From Berghia stephanieae (lineage: Eukaryota > Mollusca > Gastropoda > Nudibranchia > Aeolidiidae), in the NCBI GenBank assembly GCA_034508935.3, contig CM067445.1:1962338-2026337 (forward strand): a stretch of DNA of 64,000 bases, given 5' to 3'. Each line of letters opens with the position of its first letter. The stretch's first letter is position 1. Below the pieces are notes generated by a model. That model worked only from the letters and a program-made list of their open reading frames with translations, had not been told where the DNA came from and did not search any database. Below are positions 55,071-64,000 of the stretch, one piece after another. A program made the position numbers and the translations under genes.

Positions 55071-55734
55071 CATTGCATGAAACTGAAATGATTTTACAAG
55101 ACGTGTAAAGGTAGAATATAATATCTTGCAAGTTTATTGAAAACCCGATAACACAAAACCATCTTTGATGTGATTTAAAAACCTTTTTGTCTTTTTTTGC
55201 ATGGTAGAATTTTATCCGTTTGATTAAAAATGAAAAATGATTGTGGGTCAAGGTAGATAACTCTTTCTCTTCTATCTCACTATATCTTGTGTCCCCTTCT
55301 ATACACGCTCGTGTCTTTGTTCTTGAACCAGACTGATTCTTGTCTTGGGTTTTTTGCCATCTGTTTTATACCTTTTTAAAAAAAAATGTTGGAGGAATTT
55401 TTCACTCTCGTTGTAAGTCAAAGTAAAGTGAAGAATTGAATAAAATCTTTTCATTCATGAATTGGTCGACATGACATGGTCGGACAAGAATTTGGTTTTG
55501 TCTCTAATCGAAATTTTTTATTGTCTTCATTTTGGTGTCAGCACAAATTACTCATTGTGACATCTTTCTTTGATTTGAGATAGTCAAATGTTTCGTAAGT
55601 CACTTGTTTCATTTTTCTCTGATTATTTTTTTAAAAAAAAGATTGTGCCTTTCCAAATATTTTTTTATTCAACAGTTGTCCCATCAAATAGGGGAAACTT
55701 TGCCTCTAAGGGGGAAAAAATAATATCACTTTAC

Positions 55735-55838
55735 TGGTCATTTCTCGTCCTACATGTCAAGTTTTGCTGGTTGCTTGGGACTCCTTGTAAAAGGCTTTGA
55801 GCACATTTAGTGGATTTTGTGCTGTATAATATCTCAAG
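55735..55838 (+). mobile_element. SINE-A 3' fragment
   Basis: TTCTCGTCCTACATGTCAAG, CTCCTTGTAAAAGGCTTTGA, GCACATTTAGTGGATTTTG. Upstream 55071-55734 shows nothing recognisable apart from GGGGAAACTTTGCCTC at 55692, a piece of the next MITE. Confidence 0.7.
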
Positions 55839-55965
55839 GTTTTTCTGGGTTTTGTATTTACCTCTTTGATTTTGGATTGATAAGTTTATATTTATTGTTG
55901 TGGTGTTTATGTCATTGGAAAAGAAATCAAGTCTTTAAAAAGGAAAAAAAACTGCAATACCGTCA

Positions 55966-56168
55966 ACTGGGGTGACTTTGCCTTAATGGGAAACTTTGCC
56001 TCTTTAATATTGGACCAATTAGAATATATTTAGTTTTGTGATAATTATTTCCTTTGGTGAAAAGGGAAGTAATGTAACCGGGAAAACAACTACAACAAAA
56101 CTGGGACAACTCAAAATGCTCTAAATTCATATAGGCCAAGTTACCCCATAAGGCCAAGTTACCCCAGT
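55966..56168. mobile_element. MITE with ACTGGGGTNACTT ends
   Basis: Left ACTGGGGTGACTTTGCCTTA, right inverted ACTGGGGTAACTTGGCCTTA. The motif is repeated just inside each end (AAACTTTGCCTC; GGCCAAGTTACCCCA). About 203 bp, no ORF. Confidence 0.75.
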
Positions 56169-56594
56169 TAAAAGACTCCTCAAAGTGTCCCAAATCCTCA
56201 GAGACAAAGTTTGCCCAACGACGATTGTCAAATTTCTGCCTTATACTTTTGATTTATTTACGCTTTTATTTTTTGATCTACCTATTGACAATGTGAAGAA
56301 TTTGATTTGTTTTTACACACTGCACACATTCCTCACAAACGCATTCCAACATTTAAGCTTAAATTTTACTTTGATATTCCATCTACACTGCAAAATTTTG
56401 TGGCTATTAGGTCCATCATTATGTGTTGACTGATTCCTATTTATCATATTACATCCTAAACAAATATTGTGTTCAACTTTCTTCATTTTCCATATTTCGT
56501 CCTTGCATTTCTCGTTTCACCTCCATATTGGGGGCGTCCGACTCTAACTGTGAAAGTGCCATGTGGGATCAAATATTTGTATTCAAAATTCGTC

Positions 56595-57103
56595 CTGGGT
56601 GGGGATCCTGACCTCCTATAGTGGGCAGGGAGGTACATACTGTGTCTTCTATCCCCTAATATCTATTTTCCAACATGCTTTCTGTCTTTGTCTTGGAATG
56701 AGATTACTTGGCCCTGTTCTGAGTCCTGGCTGGGAGGGAAACAGTCAAATGCAAAGTTATTGTTTTGGGAGATATTTTTTTCCTTGTAAATCATCTCTCT
56801 GTTATGTATCATTATATTTATTTTTAATGTATAATGTAAGCATTTGAGTGTATTCCTCTTTGTTGGATTTTGTGCTTGTGTCCGGATGAGACTTATAGGT
56901 GATCTCAAAACTAAGTACATTGGTGGTATGCTCTTGGATTCTACATCTGATCCCTATTTGTTCCCAGTTACCCTTTTGTCTTACTTTTTCTTGGGTGCTT
57001 ACACTGTAATTCCAGAACTTTTTACTATCCCATTTTCTTCCTTTTTACTGGCGCTGATATAACCTAAATGTGTTGCAAGCGCCGTAAAACCCTTAAAAAC
57101 AAA
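56595..57103 (+). mobile_element. SINE-B, full length
   Basis: Stem GGCGCT at 57050-57055 and AGCGCC at 57078-57083. Subfamily of the copy at 25698. Confidence 0.87.
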
Positions 57104-57117
57104 AATTCGTCAAAAAA

Positions 57118-57204
57118 TCGCATTTTCTTCCTTTTTATTGGCGCTGAAATGACCTAAATGTGTGGCAAGTGGCGTAAAGCCCTTAAAAACAAACACAAAC
57201 AAGG
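57118..57204 (+). mobile_element. SINE-B 3' end, tandem to previous
   Basis: ATTTTCTTCCTTTTTATTGG, CGCTGAAATGACC, stem to AAGTGGCG, then AAAGCCCTTAAAAACAAAC. A short tail-only copy. Confidence 0.75.
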
Positions 57205-57997
57205 TGTTATGGCAGAAGCTGCATTGTTTCGTCGTTTTTAAAAAAATAAATATCTCAAAATCACCTCTTTTGCACTTACACGGATAGAGTCAGAGACACC
57301 CTCCATATGTTATCTTTCTCTCTTTATCATCTATGTCATCCATTCTTATCAAATGCCAGTTTAAAACGTTTAATAATATAACTAAGACATCTCAGAGATT
57401 TCTTACAAATTATTGGACAAAAATTGTTTTTGTTATACTTGATAGTATGTTTATAAAAAAAAAGAAAGAAAGAAGAAAAAGAATAGAAATAGAATAAAAT
57501 GTGATCGCCGAATAAAGTAATGAATGTTTTTTTTTTCTCCCTCAGATCTCAATGTCCGATTATGTTCATTGTATATAATGCATTAAGGTTTGTTTTTTTT
57601 TTTCACTTGATTCAGACTTGAACAAAAACTTGTGATTTATCTGAAATTGAACATTTTGAATTAGTTCAGAGATAAACAAAAACGTGATTTTTCTGAACTG
57701 GAATTTGTTTTTACGGACTTATTTCATGGTGAGTTGGAATCACGTGGTAGGGGGTAAGCTGAACTGGCAATGGAGGGAGGATAGGGGAGGGAATAGGTAG
57801 GACATTTTTGACTTTACAAATTTTAAGATTTATTATTATGATTTTTAAGAAGTTTAAATATAGTATCTTTTAATATTAATTGGAATTATGAGATTTTAAG
57901 AACCAAACTTGTTTTCAGATTTGCTATACGGTACTTCTTTAGTTTTAAATAAAATGAATAAAAATAAATATGGGACATTTCATTTATGCAGAGCATT
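57205..57997. other. Intergenic stretch
   Basis: Nothing recognised beyond poly-T and short repeats of TTGAACAAAAAC type near 57620. Confidence 0.5.
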
Positions 57998-58337
57998 TCT
58001 ACGTATTTACCATGCTCCATGTGCTTCACAATGTTTCATTTACTCCCTAGCAGGCCATATGGAATTATAGTTCCATTTCATACAATACCAGTTGCCTCTT
58101 AGGAGTCCATTTTTTGGACTAACACTCTTACAATATCCATCATTGCCTTTAGCGATGTACTCATTCACACCTGAGTCGGTGGGGGTAATGTGTGTTAACT
58201 GCCTTACCCAAGAAGGACACAGTGTGGGGAGAAGAATTTTCCTCGATCATTGTTGCCCATCCGGCCTCTGACTACGCTGAACAGTGCTTGACTTATGTGA
58301 CAAGACGACACGCCGTACATCTGAGCCACAGTAGCAT
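57998..58337 (-). mobile_element. SINE-G
   Basis: Complement of the copy at 31745: tail ATGTGCTTCACAATG, AGGCCATATGGAATTATAG, CTCATTCACACCTGAGTCGG, CACAGTGTGGGG, TCATTGTTGCCCATCCGGCC, head GTACATCTGAGCCACA. Confidence 0.75.
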
Positions 58338-58401
58338 CCGAGTTTTATGATAGACTTTATTAACATCGTGATCAGTTTTAACTGATGGACTTGAGAATGG
58401 T

Positions 58402-58695
58402 ATGATGCATACATGGTGTCATGGTTTCATTATTACGTGTCATGTTTTCATGATGTGGTGTCATGGTTTCAGGATGTGGTGCCATGGTTTCATTATATGG
58501 TGTCATGGTTTCATTTTATGGTGTCATGGTTTCATATATGGTATCATTATATGGTGTCATGGCTTCATTATATGGTGTCATGGTTTCATTATATGGTGTC
58601 ATGATGTGGTGCCATGGTTTCATTATATGGTGTCATGGTTTCATGATGTGATGCCATGGTTTCATTATATGGTGTCATGGTTTCATGATATGGTG
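58402..58695. repeat. Minisatellite, unit about 19-20 bp
   Basis: About 15 units of ATGGTGTCATGGTTTCATT with ATGTGGTGCC variants. Confidence 0.93.
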
Positions 58696-58860
58696 GTGTT
58701 TATCAAGCTGCCTGTTTTTATTTGTACCACATCGGTATGATCTGTCAAATCATGTTTCACCAATGGGTTTGTTGTTGTTTGTCTTCAGTACCATACAGTC
58801 ATGTCATAGCAGTAACATTCGGTCATGTCATAGCAAACTTGTGATGATAAATTTACATGG

Positions 58861-58991
<131 letters not shown>

Positions 58992-59045
58992 AACGGTGAT
59001 TCTTCTTCCAACTTCAGCAAATTTGTAGTTACATTTTGTATGTAA

Positions 59046-59356
59046 TAGGGTTCAATAGTTTGACTGACGTCACGTCCGCCTAGCAACCAACCGGTAGGTT
59101 CTAAACAAAGAAAGTCGATACTCTTTTATGATTCATGCTGGCATGAACTTTTCCAAACGTCATGCGATCAGAATATGTAAAAGTCAGACCATGGCCAGAT
59201 ATAATGATGTTCTCCTCTTGATACACTTTTGTGCTCGTCGAAGTACTTCATAAGGGTGGTGATGGAGATATTGGCGTCCGCCATTGTTTCCGATCGTGTA
59301 GAACCAGTTACTATGCGTCGTTACGAGGGAAGTGATGTCACGACTATTGAACCCTA
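59046..59356 (-). mobile_element. MITE with gene-start-like interior (copy 2)
   Basis: Ends TAGGGTTCAATAGTTTGACTG and, inverted, TAGGGTTCAATAGTCGTGAC, each with a TGACGTCAC-like motif inside. On the minus strand an ATG-started frame of 37 codons begins MADANISITTLMKYF. Inverted relative of 17969-18274. Confidence 0.7.
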
Positions 59357-59483
59357 TAATATATTACCCCTGGGTTGATTTTGTTCCCTAATGCTTTCCC
59401 AATGACACACAAAATAATCCCATATCACCCTGATTTTCATGCTATGCAGGTCGTTGTTTTCTACCTACTAAAAGAAATGTGAC

Positions 59484-59600
59484 CTTGAGCAAGTCACCTC
59501 GTCTTAGCTCAAGTTATGGCGCTACACTGCGGATGACGCCTGGTTTATTCCTGTCCTAATTTATTGGGGATGAATGAAGGGAATATATTTTTCTTTTCTT
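59484..59600 (+). mobile_element. SINE-C, 5'-truncated
   Basis: CCTTGAGCAAGTCACCTCG, CACTGCGGATGACGCCTGG, GGGGATGAATGAAGGGAA, then a T-rich tail. Confidence 0.7.
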
Positions 59601-59893
59601 TTTTTTTTTAAATTGTTTATTTAAAACCACTGACTGGAATGACGGGTTTCTGAGCTGGTCGATTAATTGCTTTCTCTTCCCTGCTGGGTGTCTCTGTATT
59701 GATTGTAGTATGACGTCATAATAAATACGATGGCCATTGGTGAATTAATTTATGATATGCATTTTGAATTTCATTTTAATTTTTAAAAAATTATTTGCTT
59801 TTTGTTTTATGATTTATGAAATACAATAAATGTTTTTCAATAAATAATTTATATTCGTTTGTTTGTGTCTCATATATATAAATAAAGGAAAGA

Positions 59894-59895
<2 letters not shown>

Positions 59896-59930
<35 letters not shown>

Positions 59931-59943
59931 GTGTGTGTGTGTC
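59896..59943. repeat. (GT)n microsatellite
   Basis: GT run with one interruption. Confidence 0.95.
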
Positions 59944-60099
59944 GACTACACTGCTGTGCGAAGTCCCAGGTTTGGGAGTTTGTTTTTTTTTGCCGAGATG
60001 AGGGTTATTTAAATCGATCGATATTTGAAGGACGAGTTTTCTGGCCAAACTTTCAAATATAGGGTTTTCCGGAGTACGACAGTTCAGGGAAATCCATAT

Positions 60100-60528
60100 T
60101 ACTCTTGGGATGAGATTACGTGGTTTTGTCCTGGCCCTGGCCGGATAACCTGGCTGGGAGGGAAACAGTCAAATATAAAGTTAAGAGTTTTGGGAGATGA
60201 TATTTTTTTCCCTTGTAAATCATCTCTCTGTTATGCACTTTATTTTACATATATATGATTTGTAACAATTTGCGAGTATTCCTCTCAGTGGAGACTCGTG
60301 TTTGTGTCTGGATGAGACATTTAGTTATCTCAAACTAAGTTCTTAGATATGGCTCTTGGAATCTACATCTGTTTCCCATTTAAACCAATTCCCCGTTGTC
60401 TTCCCTTTTCTTGGGTGCTTTAATTGTAATTCTAGAATTTTTTACTATCCCAATTTCTTTTTATTGGCACTGCTATGACCTTAATGTAGATATTTCAAGC
60501 GCCGTAAAACCCTAAAAAACAAAACAAA
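60100..60528 (+). mobile_element. SINE-B, 5'-truncated
   Basis: Starts at TTGGGATGAGATTACGTGG and ends GCGCCGTAAAACCC. Small deletions throughout. Confidence 0.82.
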
Positions 60529-60621
60529 CAATACGATTTTGGACGCCATTTTAAACAGGAATCGGGGAAAGAATGCGCGGATTCAAAACACACGTCATTC
60601 ACTCAAAATACACACATAAAA

Positions 60622-60858
60622 TGTGACCCTCCGTCTCAAAACGGTATTATGTCGGGATGATTCAGACCCCAAAAAGTGAATTTAGAGATAGAATGATGAG
60701 AAATTGGAGCTTAGAAGTTTTTGCAATGCAAGAAATAGTCTTTATACTCCACCATAACGTACAGAAATTAAACCCAAGTTGGATATTTGTGGCTATGAAT
60801 TCAATTTCCCTTACCGAGTGGATCCCGACATAATACCGCTTTGATACGGTGGGTCACA
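60622..60858. mobile_element. MITE, TATTATGTCGGGAT family, short copy
   Basis: Left TGTGACCCTCCGTCTCAAAA with CGGTATTATGTCGGGAT; right inverted TGTGACCCACCGTATCAAAG with CGGTATTATGTCGGGAT. About 237 bp with TIRs of nearly 40 bp. Confidence 0.85.
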
Positions 60859-61944
60859 AATGTCCTTCACGGTTAAAGCACAGCAGTGAACATCGTGTTT
60901 TTTTTTATTTTGATGCTTTGAAATTTAACACGGATTACAACACATCTCAAGACATCTACTCACTTTGTCCACTTCTCCTATCAATACATCGTACAGATAG
61001 TATGCGCTTGGCTAAGAAGCTCATAACATTGCCATTCGGAAGTAGAACGGACCAACACACAAAACTGTGTGTAACCATGAACTTAAATAGTCTGGTTCAT
61101 ACAGCTTAGTGAGAATCACTCACAAACGCGGATGGCAAAATACAATATCAAAGGCTTGAGTGACGTCATCTTCGAACTATCTATTGATAGGTTTTCATCA
61201 AGTGGGCTGCTGTTGTGAGTATTTTACCCAAACGCATAACATCAATTTGGACCTATTCTCTTTCATTAAATTCATGTATATAGTATTCTGTATCTCTCTC
61301 TGCCAGTCCTTTTGGATTTCAGTATCAGGCTATAACATATAACGATGGCTACGCACTGACCGTTGCCATCGTTGACTTATAGCCTGACACTACAACCCAC
61401 AAGGACTTGCAGTTTGACGTCATGTTTTAGGTTTGTGCAGCGTCTAGTGAGTTGTCGTTAGTAGAGCTCAAGGAAACACGTGATTCCATTGGTTGAACTA
61501 TTGAATACAACTCACGATTTGTTTTCTTTCGCGGCCAAAGACTTGTCTTTTGACGTCATTTTTTTGGGTCAGTGTCAGGCTAAAAGTTGACGATGGCTCC
61601 CACTGACGCCGTCAGATTTTATTCTCTGTTTTCATCTGACATTTCTCCATACCCTATTTTTCTCATCATAATTGATACAAGTGCCCGCTCCACTCTTTTT
61701 CTGAATTATATCTATCCACTTTCACAGACACAAAGCCATAAATGGGTTTCTGTAGCTGATGTAAAAGTTTTTTGGGAGTCTGCAATTCTTCAACTAAAGT
61801 GTCTTTTTCCTGGTTGTCTCCATGACACTGTCAAACTTGGCCTTATTTGTACAAATGATTCTGGCAAGGGAATAAAACGTAAAAGGTTAGCGTGAGTTTT
61901 TGTTGTTGTTTTTGGGGTTTTTAAGCGTTTTTAAAAAAAATGTT
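60859..61944. other. Intergenic stretch with inverted TCAGGCTATAA motif
   Basis: TATCAGGCTATAA..ACGATGGC (61322) is answered in inverse by GCCATCGTTGA..TATAGCCTGACA (61364-61390), and a third copy, plus strand, stands at 61573-61600. An open frame at 61587-61895 shows no recognisable domain. Confidence 0.5.
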
Positions 61945-62116
61945 TATAGAGCAATATCCACTAAATGTGCTCAAAGTGCTTTACAAATGGCCTGTCTCTA
62001 ACCAACAACAATACGTAACATGCAGAACGAGACATGACGCCTATTCGGCGTTAATACAATTTCTCAGGACCTTCCGATCCGAAAGTGAGTGTCATACCAC
62101 AATAACACACAGCTAA
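61945..62116 (-). mobile_element. SINE-A with internal deletion
   Basis: Tail and GACATGACGCC block joined directly to the head (GGACCTTCCGATCCGAAAG, ACCACAATAACACACAGC), with the middle of the element missing. Confidence 0.75.
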
Positions 62117-62245
62117 GACTAAGATGTATAATTTATTCATTATGGTGATGGTGACATCACTGGCAAACTGGCCGCTTACTTACGAGAAGTTGTGGACTAA
62201 AAGTATTAGATACACAAATGAATACGACAATATATAAAAAATAAT

Positions 62246-62385
62246 GTCTTACTTTTTCTTGCGTGCTTTTAATTGTAAATCTAGAATCTTTTGACTAACC
62301 CATTTTCTTCCTTATTATTGGCGCTTAAGTGACCTAAATGAATTACAGGCGCCGTAAAACCCTTAAAAACAACAAAACAATAGGT
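62246..62385 (+). mobile_element. SINE-B 3' end
   Basis: CTTACTTTTTCTTGCGTGC, TTGGCGCTTAAGTGACC, GGCGCCGTAAAACCC. It lies 47 bp from the donor of the next gene's exon. Confidence 0.75.
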
Positions 62386-62431
62386 TGAGGGAACATTAAA
62401 TTAAATACAATCGGTATAATGTTATATTTAC

Positions 62432-63504
62432 CTGTTATTTGTCTTCATACTTTCTTCCAGCAGACATTTCTGGATTTCTCTGTGTCGCCGACCGATGTCC
62501 ATTCGTTTGAGTTTCCTCTCAATATCAACACGCAGTGTGTTCATGTCAAAGCCACGGTTACACACCCTGCCCTCCATCATCTTCTGCCACTCAGCTTTCA
62601 GTCTCTGTATTCGTTCCTCCTTTTGTAGCTGCTCTCGTGTCACTTCCGGTACTCCAATGGCGTCTGTATCGCCAGAAGAGACGTATTGATGTTCCGGGCT
62701 GGTCGTTTTTTCGGAATTTAAGTTTGTTTCAGCAGTTGCTTGAAATGGCTTTACTGGAATTCGAACCATTTTTGATTTTGAGTAGCTAGTACTAGTACCA
62801 GTACTGGTTTGTTCAAGCATCCTCTTTGATTCTGACGTGGGTTCAAATGTCTCTGAATTTGGAGAAGATAAAGGACTGTTGGGCAATGTGTCACGTGCTT
62901 GAGATTGGTCATGTGACTTGTCACGGTCAATAAGTTGTGTCTTTTTATCAATGGGAAGTAGCTTTTCGTCTGTATCTATCTGACGTGGTGTTCCATCGGG
63001 CATCGATGGGTGGGATGTAGTAATATTCGCTGACTTTACTATATCGATGACATCGGGGTAAAGTCTCTGGTTTTGAACAATTTCTTTCGGAAAGCTTTCT
63101 AATCCTGGACGAAATTTAACTTCTTTTTCATTTTGTTTCTTGAGTTTGGTGGACCCAATATTGTCACGTTCAATGTTAGGTTCTAACTTGTTACCTGCTT
63201 CAACCTCTTCTTCTCTGCAATGTTCTTCCGAGCTTGACGTAGCGAGTGAGGCAGACATTTTACCATCCTTTAGAGAAGAATCACCACCTGACCTTGTTGT
63301 ATTTTTGGAAAAAGCGGGGTTTTGTTTGGTGGTGATGCTCTTTCCTCGAGACGTAGGTTTGCCAAGGATCTTTTTGACTGGATATTCCTCTCTGAGAACC
63401 CTCTTGAAGGCTTCCAACTTTATCAGAGACTGTCTGACCTGTTCTATCTCCTGGTCACACCTCCACTGGTTGTGTCGATTGTGTTTCTCGATGACGTTGG
63501 TGGC
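62432..63504 (-). CDS. Unrecognised coiled-coil protein, one large internal exon
   Basis: A single open exon of 1,073 nt, bounded by an acceptor (TTTTCAG before 63504) and a donor (CAG then GTAAAT after 62432), coding for 357 residues. An in-frame stop lies just past the donor, so it could instead be a last exon ending in NNR; the donor match favours splicing. It starts ATNVIEKHNRHNQWRCDQEI, a helical stretch with EQVRQSLIKLEAFKRVLREE, then a long Ser/Thr/charged disordered region, and ends with a charged coiled coil (EERIQRLKAEWQKMMEGR, RVDIERKLKRMDIGRRHREI). No domain is recognised; coiled-coil plus disorder is common in centrosomal and ciliary proteins but that is only a guess. The rest of the gene lies outside the window on the left-hand coordinates of neighbouring introns or beyond 64000. 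Confidence 0.75.
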
Positions 63505-63716
63505 CTGAAAACCAGATTGATTCGAGCATTCATATTGCTGTATTGTATTTAAAAATTATGCCCTTCCACCAAGACAAGATAAGATAACATTGCCTAGGCA
63601 TTCCACGAAGAAATATAGATAATTCATCAAACAAGATGTCTGATGTCAACAGGAATCACCCATGTTGTGCGAGTAAACAAATTGGGGGTTACTAATCTTG
63701 CCCAAGGAAAAAAAAA

Positions 63717-63802
63717 CGAAAGTGCCTTAAGCGGAGCACGAACTCAGGACCTTCCGGGTCACAGTGCAATACCTTAACCACTCGGCCACTTCGTTTGAAA
63801 AG
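63717..63802 (-). mobile_element. tRNA-Ser/Leu-like SINE head
   Basis: Complement reads AAGTGGCCGAGTGGTTAAGG, the class II tRNA A-box wording, then GGAAGGTCCTGAGTTCGTGC as B-box. No variable arm or acceptor pairing, so it is not a functional tRNA. Confidence 0.55.
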
Positions 63803-63950
63803 TGAAACTCTTTTAACACATTGACGTTTCAAGAAAAAAAATGTAAGAGGAAGAAGAAGAGACTGACTGGATAATTTGTATTATATCGAGCCTCTTTTTG
63901 ATAATTTGCTTTTTAAAAAGTGTTATAGAAAAAATATGAAGACCAAGACC

Positions 63951-63952
63951 AA

Positions 63953-64000
<48 letters not shown>
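63951..64000. repeat. (GAT)n microsatellite, runs off the window
   Basis: ATG/GAT triplets to the last base. Confidence 0.95.

Noticed and set aside
58402-58740. Open frames of repeated WCHGFII type
   Set aside because: Translation of a 19-20 bp minisatellite.
61587-61895. 102-codon open frame on the plus strand
   Set aside because: No motif, start lies in a repeated ACGATGGC motif, and no splice or promoter context supports it.

Overview
The window is animal nuclear DNA: AT-rich, introns of about 0.4 to 4 kb with GT..AG borders, very dense short interspersed elements (SINEs), terminal-inverted-repeat (TIR) DNA elements and long ATT, CT, AT, TTC and GAT microsatellites. I cannot fix the species. 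Gene structures and SINE 3' ends of the 'GCGCCGTAAAACCC + AAC tail' kind suggest a marine invertebrate, perhaps a mollusc or another lophotrochozoan (inference, low confidence).

Four genes are supported. NDUFA12 (mitochondrial complex I accessory subunit) lies on the minus strand in four exons between 672 and 4768. Its start codon is only 255 bp from that of a divergent plus-strand heparanase gene (HPSE, ten exons, 5024-19903), so the two probably share a bidirectional promoter. After an intergenic stretch of 10.8 kb filled with SINEs, a pogo-like element and a broken mariner, a FOXJ2/3-type forkhead transcription factor occupies 30750-47714 on the plus strand in twelve exons. A further 14.7 kb of repeats leads to one large minus-strand exon (62432-63504) of a coiled-coil protein I do not recognise; its gene continues past both exon edges. 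These genes do not form an obvious pathway; only the NDUFA12/HPSE pair looks functionally linked, through its promoter.

Five single-base indels, most at short homopolymers, interrupt otherwise well-preserved exons of NDUFA12, HPSE and FOXJ2/3. A tandem-repeat copy near 45.53-45.64 kb is riddled with one-base losses. Together these point to an unpolished long-read assembly rather than to three pseudogenes.

The repeat fraction is the richest part. I separate seven SINE families (A to G below), two of which (B and D) share a central block and a 3' hairpin whose stem differs but stays complementary. There is a set of foldback repeats carrying a hammerhead-ribozyme-like core, several TIR/MITE families (pogo-like, TTAA-bounded piggyBac-like, hAT-like and unassigned), two LINE C-terminal fragments, one internally deleted DD41D mariner, five minisatellites and several large palindromes. 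No virus-like or LTR element was recognised.
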